Source of the DNA: Acanthosepion lycidas
Taxonomy: Eukaryota; Mollusca; Cephalopoda; Sepiida; Sepiidae
Direction of reading: 5' to 3'
Assembly: GCA_963932145.1 (NCBI GenBank)
Contig: OZ010596.1
Coordinates: 85,354,340-85,418,339, forward strand
Length of the DNA stretch: 64,000 nucleotides
A program made the position numbers and the translations under genes. Numbering within the stretch: position 1 is the stretch's first letter; each line of letters begins with the position of its first letter. Positions 48,965-60,169 of the stretch are shown in pieces. Below the pieces are notes generated by a model, which was not told where the DNA came from, made no database searches, and worked only from the letters and a program-made list of their open reading frames with translations.

Positions 48965-49290
48965 ATACAATGGCTGAAATATTGCAAGTATAGTAATCAA
49001 GTTGAGTAAACTAGTTTGAATGGAATCTAAAACATTTTAGTTTTTTTCTAAAGGAAATACAGTGTGGTAGGTTTATACTTTCTATTTATTATATTTTGTA
49101 ATTTATTTTTAAAATAAATTTTATTGCTAATCTTCCCAAATTTAAAGTTCATTTTGAACATATCTGTAAAATTAATACAGTTGTATATAAAAAATCTGGA
49201 AAAACAAGCCAATTAGTTTGTAAATAATAACATTAAGCAATTTTTGTCTGTCTACTCAATTTTAAATAACGCTGCTAAAAATGGTGAAAG
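48965..49290. other. AT-rich intergenic DNA, nothing recognised
   Basis: No feature was recognised. Confidence 0.5.
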
Positions 49291-49296
49291 AACATA

Positions 49297-49484
49297 CAGG
49301 CATCCATTGATTAATGCATTTCTGATTAGTGTGCTAAAATTATTATATACCAAAATTCAATTAGTGCATACATAATACTCAATTAGTGCAGTAAAACCTT
49401 CCATTTAACTGTATTAATTGAAAATTGAATTTTTTTTTATAGTTACCAATGTACAAATTAGCCACACTAATCAAGCGATTCCTG
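49297..49484. mobile_element. 188-bp pogo-type MITE with iterated ATTAGTG motif
   Basis: The left end is CAGGCATCCATTGATTAATG and the complement of the right end is CAGGAATCGCTTGATTAGTG, with TA on both sides (49295-49296 and 49485-49486). A (G/C)(A)ATTA(G/A)TG motif recurs at least five times through the element, like the iterated arms of the Tigger element at 28.97 kb but with a different motif. The pattern agrees with CpG-decayed CGATTAACGCG-type pogo arms. It has no coding capacity. Confidence 0.8.
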
Positions 49485-49489
49485 TACTC

Positions 49490-49870
49490 GTATATCTGGT
49501 TATTTATGATTTTTACTAGAACTTAACAGTGGTGGAATATTTAAAAGAATAGTCTTAAGTGATTTCTATAGGAGTTCTATTCAAGCAGGTATTTTTCTAG
49601 TAACTACTTTACTCTTTGCTATTGTTCTATCTTGTTATTGCTTCTAATCTTACTGGGCATTTCTTAACTTGCTACTTTATTTCATCTTTCTAATTATGAA
49701 TAAGAGCACCAGAACCATCTACCCAACACAACCCTAACTAGTTATAATTAGTAAATCTTAGCAAATGGTATTTCAAAATGATGAGTGATAAAGTAGCATG
49801 TATGAACAGGCAATCTTGGCTTCCTATCAAATTCTTGTTACACCTGGATTCAAACATATGCATATCATCA
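49490..49870. other. AT-rich intergenic DNA, nothing recognised
   Basis: No feature was recognised. Confidence 0.5.
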
Positions 49871-49874
49871 GGTA

Positions 49875-50067
49875 TCTGGTGTGGAGTAATGGTTAGTAAA
49901 CTGGTCTTGTGGACCATTGCTCATGAGTTTGATTTTCGCTGAGTACTCAACGAGTGTGACTTTATAGCAGAGTAAGCTGCATATCTCTATATTCTAATAA
50001 ACAACAAAATGATCACTGGAGGTGGTGTTAATATTTTTACAAACTATCAAAAAAAAAAAAAAAAAAC
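49875..50067 (+). mobile_element. tRNA-derived SINE remnant with poly(A) tail
   Basis: GTGGAGTAATGGTTAGTAAA resembles a tRNA 5' arm and A box. GAGTTTGATTTTCGC, about 45 bp later, resembles a B box. The unit ends in an A-run at 50049-50066. AGTAATGG(T/C)TA and ACTTT(A/G)T..CAGA.TAAGCT are shared with the unit at 54738-54860, so both belong to one SINE group. Confidence 0.65.
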
Positions 50068-50584
50068 AGATGTGTATGATGAGTAAATCACTTGGAAAAT
50101 ATTTTGTATTGATGCTGCTCTCTGTAAATAGATATATTGTAGTTTTTATTAATGAGCTAAGAAAAAAATAATGGTACTTTAAAAATATTTCTTGGTGAAT
50201 TGTTGGCTAATTAAAGCAAAATATAATGAGAAAAAGAAAGGCAGGTATTCAAAAAGTTTATTATTGCCAATATAACTAATGCAGCTTCATAAGTATTAAA
50301 TTAAAAATCTCTTACACAAGACAATAATATGTGTATAAACACAGCTGTACATACATGTTGATATGTTTGTTGATCTTGTCAAAATGTGAAATATGAACAG
50401 ATTAAACTGTACTTTACTTTGTACTTTATTGAACTATGGCCGGATAAAAAATATACAAAATACCTTTTATCTGCACAAGTGTTTTTCAGTAAAAAGTTTT
50501 GATGGCAAATAAATTATTTATATAAATTATCTATCTTTTCTTCATTTTGTGGATGTGATGTCATTTATCTATTAAAAATATATA
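50068..50584. other. AT-rich intergenic DNA, nothing recognised
   Basis: No feature was recognised. Confidence 0.5.
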
Positions 50585-50592
50585 CTTTTGAG

Positions 50593-52209
50593 TAGGCACC
50601 ACCACTGAATTTTTGATACCTATGGTTTAAAATTAATTTAAAAAAATGAAAATGCATTCTTGAAGCTTTCATTTTAGCTTTAATTGAAAGCTAAATGATT
50701 AAATTTACTATTTCCTGTAAGTAAAATACTGTGGTGTATTTCAAATAGGAATTATATTGATTGGAATCTCAACTTTTTGGTTGCTTTCACAAAATAGGCT
50801 AGTTTTTGACACATTTGTAAACAAAAGTTAATTCTCAGTTTTAAAATTCTTCCAAAAATAAAATATACTTTTCTGAAACTTTGAGGAATATTAGCTGATT
50901 CAAAGTATAATTAATTTGACTTGAAAAAATATTATTTACTTTAAGTTTAAAATAACAAAGAAGTGGATTTTTTAAAACAAACAGTAGTTGTGATTATGCA
51001 CTTATCCCTGTCACTTGTCACTCATAGATCACTTAACAAGTGATGATAAAATCTGTCAACACCTTTACTGTTGTTCTACAGAGACTTTATCTCTTAAAGC
51101 ATAATTTAAGAAAATGCCAGGTGAGCACCTTTTTATATAATTTTTATGTACTCAGTAATCTTAAAAATGTTGGAAAATATTTTCTGTAATCTAATTTTAG
51201 GAATAATGAATTTAAATTTACTATAGTCATCGCTCTTATTTTCTAATTATGTTGTGTATGGTCGACCATACTTCCAAACAAGGGCACATTACATAATATT
51301 TTATATACATAATAAAATTAAAAGTTTTAAAAAAATATTGGGTGTAAACAACTGTTATTGAGTTTTTCAGTTTTTGATTCTTTATAGTTTTCACTCAATA
51401 GCAATATCACCTAACCCCCTTCAAGTAATGCTGAATTTTAAATGCTTTATAATATTATTAATTAAAATAAAAAAAATGAAAACTATTCTTGTAAAAATTC
51501 ATTATTCATCGAAAAAATTCATTTTCTTAAGACAATAATGTCTCTAATAAATCTTATTTATAAAACAATTGAAAGCTTTTCTAATTAAATAATCTCATAG
51601 TTTTATTGTATTTTTTTATTTTATGATTCAGAGCGGATTTTTGGTAACTGGATGTCCTATTTTACAAAAGAAACTGATGATTTAAATTCTCTAAGGAGTC
51701 CTGTTTTTAACTAATAAAACAAATTTTGAAATTGCAGTTTAATTTCTTGAAATTTCATGAAATTAAATAAGTGGTGATGGGGGTAACATGTAAAAAAAAA
51801 AAAAAAAAATTTTTTTTAACAAGATTTTCTAAAAAAAAAAAAAAAAAAAAATTAAAAAATTTCAAAAATAATTTCATTTGTGAATAAATTTTGAAAGTTT
51901 CATTAAAATCTGGCAATTTGATTTTTGCAAGGATTTCCAAATCAGTGTGTTTTTCACCTGAAAAAGTGCAAAAGCACTAATTGTAAATATTATATTGACT
52001 GCTGATGTTAAAAAAAAAAAAAAAGATTTTTAACCAAAACTTTGAATGTACAAGAAAGGATTAAAAAAATTTAATAAAATAATAAAAATACTTTGGTCTT
52101 TCCTCTTAATAATAACATTTTGATGATAAAACTTTGTTTTTGTTTAAGACTGGAGCCTTTTTTCATCATGCTATCCTTTTTTTTTTCACTGAGCAAGTAG
52201 AGATACCTA
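50593..52209 (+). mobile_element. Non-autonomous hAT-like element, copy 2
   Basis: The 1617-bp copy begins TAGGCACCACC and ends AGATACCTA. It is flanked by CTTTTGAG (50585-50592) and CTTTAGAG (52210-52217), an 8-bp target duplication with one mismatch. Interior blocks shared with copy 1 include CATTTTAGCTTTAAT.GAAAG (near 50668), CAGTGTGTTTTTCACCTGAA (near 51943) and TTTTTTCATCATGCTAT (near 52159). No transposase is encoded. Poly(A) runs at 51793-51809 and 51832-51850 are internal. Confidence 0.85.
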
Positions 52210-52219
52210 CTTTAGAGCT

Positions 52220-53340
52220 ATAGATATAAGGTTTGTTCAGGGTTAAGTTTTATATTATTTGTTCTATTTACTAAAATTTTCTATTCATCTTAATCTCTTT
52301 CTTTCTCCATATGCTTTTCAGGTATATGATCAGTCAAATGTATAATAACTAGTACCATACATGTAAATAAAAATAAAAAAATAACAGGATCAGAGTTCAG
52401 TATCTGCATACTTTATGAAAATTATTGTATATGCACATACACACACATTTATGGACACATACTGTCTTTTATATATGTAGATGTTTGAAGTAAAACAAAA
52501 GTATGTAATATTTAAGTTAATATTTTTTTAAACATTAAAAAATTAAGTGTCGGAAGATACAATTATTCCATGGAAATAACTACTACTACTACTACTACTG
52601 ACAGACCTATATGAAACTTATTAATGAAATTATGTTTCAAAATATTTTATGTTCTAACTTAAAGAGTACTTAAATTCCAACTTTACTGTTAAATATTAAT
52701 AAAGTTATATCCTGTATGGTTTAAGTAAAACTCAAACTTTGAATTTGAGTAATACTAATGCATATAAAAATAACCTTAGCCTTTGGGTGAGTTACTTTCA
52801 CTGGATAGATTTAATTATCTATATTGTCAACTCTACTAACCAAAAAGGCTTGTATTGTGTATAGCTGAGGAATTATTATAATATTTTTATAATAGCAGAA
52901 AAGAACTTTGCAATGATAAAGCTCTAAGACAAATTCCACTTTGTCAAGGATTTTTTCCTTGTTTCCTTTTTGTTTTATTTGTTAACACCATTGCCTAGTG
53001 TTTTTTCTTTGATTTTAGCATACCCACAACATTTGGTTTTATGAACAAAACAGCTAGCAAATCTCTGTTGCAGATTTTATCAAATAGAAAGTAAGTTGTT
53101 TGCTTCAGCCATCAGTGCAAAATTAAAAAAAAAAAAGTCCTTGAGTATTGTTGCAGCAGCTGAATAAATTAATTTGTTTTGTTAGAACTTGGAGTAGGAT
53201 GGATATTACGTATCAGGTACATAGCAGAGGTATTTTTTTATTTCATTTAGTTTAATCAAAACAGTTTCCTTTTGCCATAATGAAATTGACCCAACAAAAA
53301 AGAAAAAACTTGATCAAAGCCAGTTGTGTTAATGGACTAA
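52220..53340. other. AT-rich intergenic DNA, small (ACT)n repeat
   Basis: A seven-unit ACT microsatellite lies at 52579-52600. Nothing else is supported. Confidence 0.55.
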
Positions 53341-53351
53341 AGAAATTGCTT

Positions 53352-54296
53352 TAGAGAAATGCGATACCTAAAGTTTAAAATGAATTTTTAAAAATGAAAA
53401 ATTTTTCTTGAAGATTTTATTTTAGTTTTAATTTCAAGTTAATAGATTAAATTTAATATTTCCAATAAATGCTGTATTTCAAAACTAATTTAAATTGACT
53501 GAAAGAAATTTTTTTTTTAAATCACTCTTTTTAGCACCATTTTTCACCATCAATCAGCACAAAGTAATTCTCTTTACTAAAAAATATGTAAATAAAATAT
53601 ACTTTCCTGAAACTTTATTTGAGGAATATTAGCTGATTTAAAGTTTAATTAATCTGATTTGAAACAAATATTACTTACATTTAGTTTAAAATATTGCAGA
53701 AATTTTAGGTACTTTGGTTTTAAATTTATTATAGTTATCAATCTTATTTTTTGATAATGTTGTATATGGACATCTGTATTTGCAAAAATTGGCATGTTTA
53801 TGTACCCACCCTCAAAAAAAAAAAAATTAAAAATTCTTTTTAAAATATTGCTGGGGTGTTGTGGGGAATTGCTTTTCCATTTATGTATAGTAAATATAGA
53901 TTTTGCTTAATAATGATATCATCTAACAAGTATAAAGTAATACAGAAATTTAAAAAATTTAAAACTTTTTAAATTATTCAATTAAAATTTTAAAAAAATG
54001 AAAACAATTCTTGTAAAAATTCATTATTTACAAAAAACTTTTTTTTTTTTCTTAAGATATATTTTATTCATAAAAAGCCATTAAAAGCTTTTCTAATTAA
54101 ATGATGTTTTATTTTTATGATTTAGAGCAGAGATTTAGTAATTTTACAAAAAAAGATTCTAAAAAGGATAAAAAGTATAATTTAATAATTAAAAAATCTT
54201 TGGTCTTCTTGCTTAATAATAAAGATTTTGACATGAAAACATTATTTTTTGGAGTATTTTTTCATCATGGTATGCTCATAATTTAGCAGATCTTTA
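53352..54296 (+). mobile_element. Non-autonomous hAT-like element, copy 3 (shortened)
   Basis: It starts TAGAGAAATGC and ends GCAGATCTTTA, whose complement TAAAGATCTGC matches the family end TAGAGACCTCC at 8 of 11 positions. Shared interior includes GATACCTAAAGTTTAAAATG, TTCCTGAAACTT and TTTTTTCATCATGGTATGC. It is about 945 bp, so internally shortened relative to the other copies. No target duplication could be matched. Confidence 0.75.
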
Positions 54297-54737
54297 GGGT
54301 TTTATATTGATTTTCAGTTATACAAGAGTTAATGATGACTTTCTCAAGATACATATTTCAGATTCAAAATTTATTTTTATTGTTTGACTTAATTTTTGTT
54401 TAATGAAAACATTATTAAGTAAATAAAAATATTTCATTCAACATGTAAATTGATAGATTATTATTAATTATAACATATTTTTTAAGCCCTAAAAAACAAT
54501 GATGCTAGTATATTTTGAATTCATATACCATAAAAGGTCAAAGATTGAGATTAGGTGCTTTAGTATAATCAATGATTCTTTAAGTCTAAATGGTGAGAAA
54601 TCATTTAGAATATTTGTCTATAAAAATTATAAATTTCATGGTTTATATATTGGATCTGTTAGGAAGGGAGTAGGTATTTTTTTTTTTTTATTTCACTTTG
54701 AGAACTGTGGCCCTAATATAATTCTCATATTGGCCAC

Positions 54738-54962
54738 CTTCTTATGGAGTAATGGCTAACAAATGTATCTTGCAAATCATTACTTCTGTAATGAGTTCAG
54801 TCCTCACTGGTTGTCCTACACTTATAACTTTGTGCCAGACTAAGCTCAGCTTAGTAAATATCTGTAATAGTCACATTGTGCCAGAAAAACTTTTCAGAAA
54901 ATTCTCAGTTTGTAAGTGCTCAAGTGTGACTACTTTGTAAGTGCTCAAGCATGACTACTTTG
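54738..54962 (+). mobile_element. tRNA-derived SINE remnant with 25-bp tandem duplication
   Basis: ATGGAGTAATGGCTAACAAA (A-box side) and GAGTTCAGTCCTC (B box) are followed by a SINE-type body shared with the 49875 unit. At about 54912-54961 a 25-bp unit (GTAAGTGCTCAAG..TGACTAC) occurs twice in tandem. A poly(T) run follows at 55030-55058. Confidence 0.6.
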
Positions 54963-55439
54963 TTCAAGGCTGAGGTGTTCAATTTCTAAAGATATTTCAC
55001 TCTCTTCCATTTGACTGTTTATTATTTTGCTGTTTTTTTTTTTTTTTTTTTTTTTTTATAAATTTATCCCACAAACAATATTGATGGACTTGATGTGAGT
55101 CCAAGTAAAAATGAGTAACATAAATATAAAACAAGTGACATTGCATGAATTTACAAAAGGAATTACATGTGATGAAAGGAAAAAACATGAAACTAGCTAT
55201 AATAAGAATTTGTTTTTGTGTTTGTGCATGTGAGAGAGAGAGAGAGTACAAAAAGTCAAAGTAGGAAACCATGAAAATGAACATGCCCAAGTAAGGGACA
55301 CTTTTACCTACATACGAACTACATCTTATAGCCAGAGTTAAAAAGCTGTAAAAGAGAGAAATGCACACTGTATTATAGACTTAAGAAGTGCCCCCTAGTG
55401 ACAATTTTTTAGCAATGTCAAATGGGATAACCCACATAG

Positions 55440-55625
55440 GCCTACATAACTCTTCCTTGGCATATTCATTCACACATACATCAATGCACATGCATAAGCT
55501 GATCTACATTCATTTGTTTTTACTTGGTGACTGTTTTGTTTTGGGAATTGAACTGCAGTCCTTAAGTAATTGAAGTGAGCTATTTTTCAACAATTTTGAG
55601 TGTCACCTTAGCTAATGGCTATTCT
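55440..55625 (-). mobile_element. tRNA-derived SINE remnant (possible)
   Basis: On the minus strand, TTAGCTAAGGTG and, about 45 bp further, GCAGTTCAATTCCC resemble A and B boxes. The tail is not defined. Confidence 0.4.
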
Positions 55626-55629
55626 TTCA

Positions 55630-56226
55630 CTTCAAATGTAGACAAATGTTAAATAGGAACTAAAATAAAATATTTCATTTAGCAAATCAGCATTGAGACA
55701 GCAACAGTGAAATGACTGACTTTAATTAAAACAAAAAGAAACACAAGAGCCAAGAAAGTGGAAAGGAGCAGAGAGTAGTGGTGTGAGGAAGTTGCAAAAT
55801 TTTGTTAATATCCCTACCCACTTAATTATCTGACCAACACTATCAACTACCTGTCTTTTAAAAATTCTATAGTTGTGTTGAATGTATTGTACATTTTTAT
55901 GACTAGCATGTCCTTGTGTACAAATACAAATAAATAGGCATACACATATGAAAATAAATTAGCTTTACAAAAATGAAACTTGTATATTAATATTTTTATT
56001 TCATGTTAGAAATGCATAATTCAAAATGATCACAGTATAAAAATGGTAGGTTTTCTCTCAATGTTTTAAAATCAAATAATCCAAGGAACAGAAGAGTTCA
56101 TCTTTTTTTCTTTTTTTTCTTTTTTTAGTAAAATAAAAAAAGTAAAGTGGCAAGCCAGTCAGGTGTTAGTAACTATCCTAGTATACTTGATAGTGCAGAA
56201 GAATGGCAGTGAAAAGAAAGAATAAA
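55630..56226. other. AT-rich intergenic DNA, nothing recognised
   Basis: No feature was recognised before the LTR element. Confidence 0.5.
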
Positions 56227-56231
56227 AAAAT

Positions 56232-56353
56232 TGTAATGATGATCAAACATAGTAATGTAGTTATTCTATATACACTGACTCAAAGTTGCCCATGAGCTGT
56301 AGTTGTAGCTCTCTTTATGCTAATTACCTATAAGCTAAACCAATCCCATTACA
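56232..56353 (-). repeat. 3' LTR of the Gypsy fossil (minus-strand sense)
   Basis: It reads TGTAATGATGATCAAACA at the left and CCAATCCCATTACA at the right, with TG...CA ends. It pairs with 60040-60162. Confidence 0.92.
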
Positions 56354-59300
56354 TCTCCCTGAATCTTTGGGGTTTCTTGTCCTGCATAGATCTACAGCTT
56401 CTCCTACATTCCCTCCCCCTCTCAACAGTTTCCTGATTATTTCTTGTTATGGGGGACCTTGATCTAGTCCTTTTATTCTCAGTGTCCTATGTTTTGTACT
56501 CCAAGTCTTCTGAAGAACTTTGATCGTCCATTGATTCCTCTTCCCTGCTTTCTTGTTTATCTACAGTAATTTTAACTAGCTTTGCTTTGTGCTCCCTCAT
56601 AATTTTGGCTAGCTTTTAACTGGTCTGCATGGGCAACAATATTTTTACCATTCTTGCATATTAATACCTTGTATTCTTTTTGCATTATGAAATTCACCTT
56701 TTCTGGCTTGTTTTCTTTATTTCTTTTATACCATATGTTTTCATTAAAAGAATAAGACATGGTTAATGGATCTCTAATCTGTCTGCCCATTAGTGAAGGT
56801 ATTGTTCTGTAGCTCAACAATAATCTTGGTAGAAAAGTTTCAATCTTTTCTTGCTGAGAAGAAAATACTTTCAATCCCATCTTTATTCTTTGAACCATTC
56901 GTTTAGCAATCCTAATTGATTGAGGGTGGTAAGGAGGTGTTTTATATGGGACACAGCCAATCTTCCTTAACCACAATCATACTTTCATCACAGAATTTGG
57001 GAGCATTATCAGTTACTAATGTTTTTGGTACTCCATTTCTAGCAAATATTATGTGTAATATTTGTTTTACAGTAATAGATTTTTTTATTCTGAACTCAGA
57101 AAACTTCAGGCCAGGCAGAAAAAGCGTTAGCCAGTATGAGGCATAAACCTACCCCGTTAACTTGTGTGTAATCCATATGAACTCTAGACCATGGTTCTGT
57201 TTCCTTAGGCCAAGAGTGTAACTTATTGTGATGAAAATTCTTAATTTCAGCACATTTAGGACATTTGCATACATAATTCTCCACATCTTTGGTGTGTCCT
57301 GGCCATAACGCTTCCAGTTTTAACTGTTTTTGTGTCACAGTTATCCAACAATACACATCATCATCATGTACACTTTTAGTTACTTCTTTTCTACATTTTT
57401 ATGGTGGTAAGACTAAATCCCCCACTACAAATTAGACCATCTTCTATTGATAGTTTGTGTCTGGTTTCTTTGCTTTTGAACAATTCTGATTTTGAACGGT
57501 TACTCCATTTATTGTTCCTTATTCTAGATAAAATTTGACATGACTGGATCTTGTACCATCTATAGTCTATTCTTGGGCAACACATTCATTTCCACCCATT
57601 GTAAAAATTCATCCTCAACTTATATTTTTTTTCATTTTCAAAAGGTAAGGTAGTTGGAACAATGCATCTATGTGCGGTATCGTGTTTCCCATCATGTATT
57701 CTATACCATAATCAAAAGCCATTAACTTCATAGCCCATCTTAATATTCTGGATGATGTAACTTTTGGCAATTTCTTCCTAAGATGGAATATAAATTCTAA
57801 GGGCTTATGATTGGATCTCAACAAACATTTTTTTCCTAATAAAATTGTCTTGCTCTGGTCATACTCAATAAAATTGCAAGTGCTTCCTTTTCAATATTAA
57901 AGTAGTTCAATTCAGCTGGTATCAATGTCCTGGGTAGACACATCACTGGGTGTTTTTCATGGGAAAAAATTGTTGATACTAACTGTCCACTTGCATAACA
58001 TCATTTTTAAGGTAAAAAATCTTGACCATGGGTTTTTTAGGTAGCACTCCTTTTAATTTAATGAAGACTGTTTGGCATGGTTACTAGTCCATTAGTCTTT
58101 TTTCACAACTCAGAAAATACTTCACTTCTTTCAGAATAGCTTGACAAAAATTTGCTATAAAAATTGGTTAATTTTAGAAATGATTCCAATTTTTTTTATT
58201 AGTTGGAGAGGATACATTTAATATTTTTTGTATTAACACTAGGTCTAAGTAACATTTTCTGAAATTTGTTAACCCAAGAATGTTAATTCTTTGCAATTAA
58301 ATATACACTTATCATAATTCCTGCTTTCCTCAATTTATCTATTACAAATTTAGTTTTTGGTTTCAGTTCTTCTTCATTGGCTGCACCTAAACATATATCA
58401 TCCTGATAAATTATCTTATTTTCTATTCACCCCTCTAGAAATTTTTCTGTCTTAATTTCAAATGGTAAGTGGGGCCATTTAAGTAAGCCTATGAGGGAGT
58501 TTATTGTTGTGATTTCCTTAAATTTTCCTATTTGAATTTGGTGGTACACATTTTTTAAGTCAATTTTTGTAAAATATTTCATTCCTGCCAGAGAATGTAG
58601 TAAGTTTTCTATATTTGGAATAGAGTAGGAATCTGAACAAATCTTATGATTTACACCTATTTTGTAATCTCCACAAATTTTAAAATTACCATTTGGTTTT
58701 CTTAAAACTACAATAGGTGATGCCCATTTGCTGCCTCCAGGTTCTACATATTTAAGAATGCCTTCTTCCATCATTTTTCGCAGCTTATCAACTAACATTG
58801 GCTTTATATGAATGTGATGCCTATGGTTTTCAAAATATGATGGATTGATATTTCTTTTTAACTTAAGGCTTGCTTTATAGTTTTTTTAATGTTTCAGTTT
58901 TGGGACCTCCCGTATTTATAGCATTAAGTAAACATGTGCTATTAATATTTATCAAATCAATTCCTACTAAACTGTAACTTTTTATACAGTCTATGACCAT
59001 AATAGTGACGTTTTCAAACCTATTTTTTGTTTGAAAAGTGCCTTGAAAAGACCCTAATATTTTTATACATGTTCCATCAAACTGTCTTAAACTTACTAAG
59101 CCTTTTTTTAAATTTTGGTTTTGATAATTGTTCCCAAAAATTCTTCAGAATAAGAGTCACTTTGCTTCCATTGTCAACTTGAATTTTTGAGTCTACACTG
59201 TTTCATTTAATATTCGTGAAGGTGTTCTTTTTGTTTCTCCTTTCTATTGAAAAAAAACATTTTGTTTGACTTTTTACATCATCGTGTATTATTTTGAAAA

Positions 59301-60039
59301 TTTTTAGGTATCTTGCCATCTACATACAACTTGAAAGTGATTGTTCTTTTTGCACTTATTACTTGTTTGTCTCCATGCTGGATATTTTTCTCTCTTTGAT
59401 TCATGTTTATAGTTACAATATCTGTATTTTATCATTGTTCTTCTTATTGCATATGTCCAAGAGCTCAGATTGGTTTTCATTTGTATTAAATTTTTCAATT
59501 AACTCCTCTTGTTGTTTGAAGTCAATACAAGCTTCTAAAGTCATTTGATTTGTCTGTAACTGCTCTAAGATTTTTACACAATGAGAGTTGTTGTATAGTC
59601 CTTCTGCCACTTGGAGTTGAATTAATTCTTCCTCTGTGCTTATTTCTTGTTGTCCTAGTTCATGAAATTCACAATATCTGCTGGTATCTCTTAACCTTCT
59701 TATATACTTCCCTATAGGCTTCCCAAATTCTTGTTTCAATGCTAAGAATTTAGTTCATTTGGCTATGACCAATCTTTTCCTTAGTTGAATATTTCTCACT
59801 ATTATTTCTTTGACTACCTTAAATGTCAAGTTTCAATTTCAGTTGGGTTAGTCATTAACAAAATTTTCCTAATGGCTCCACATCCCACAGTGACCAAAAA
59901 TAGATTCCTGATTTCTTTCTTCAGGTGTTTGGTCATCTTGTAACTTCTTTATTCTAGTATGTGCCTCAAAGCATTTTATTCAAATCTTTGTTTTCAGGTT
60001 CTTCTGTGTTCAATAGATCTCTGTCAGGCAATGCCATTT

Positions 60040-60162
60040 TGTTATGATGATCAAACTTAGTAGCCATAGATATTCTACGTACACTGACTCAAAGTTGCCC
60101 ATGAGCTACAGTTATAACTCTCTTTATCTTAATTACCTATTAGCTAAACCAATCCCATTACA
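60040..60162 (-). repeat. 5' LTR of the Gypsy fossil (minus-strand sense)
   Basis: It begins TGTTATGATGATCAAACT and ends CCAATCCCATTACA. It shares CACTGACTCAAAGTTGCCC with the other LTR. Confidence 0.92.
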
Positions 60163-60169
60163 AAAATAA

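Larger units (their letters stand above)
56232..60162 (-). mobile_element. Gypsy LTR retrotransposon fossil with both LTRs
   Basis: This is a 3931-bp minus-strand Gypsy element with short LTRs at 56232-56353 and 60040-60162. It is flanked by identical AAAAT duplications (56227-56231 and 60163-60167). A purine tract (CAGGGAGA on the minus strand) precedes the 3' LTR. Parts in minus-strand order are gag (about 59413-60030, with a CCHC-type knuckle near 59370-59480), a protease-like stretch (about 59000-59230), reverse transcriptase (KWASPIVVLRKPNGNFKICG, FTKIDLKNVYHQIQI, about 58430-58800), RNase H (NHKPLEFIFHLRK, about 57640-57820), integrase zinc-binding and core (KCPKCAEIKNFHH, HMDYTQVNG, about 57100-57360) and the integrase end (YHPQSIRIAKRMVQRIK, about 56580-56980). 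The frame is broken many times. The LTRs differ at roughly 15 of 123 positions by eye, so it is old. Confidence 0.93.

Noticed and set aside
54997-55368. 123-codon minus-strand frame with hydrophobic segments
   Set aside because: The C-terminal part is a translated poly(T)/(CT) tract, and the hydrophobicity reflects T-rich DNA. No signal or family motif.
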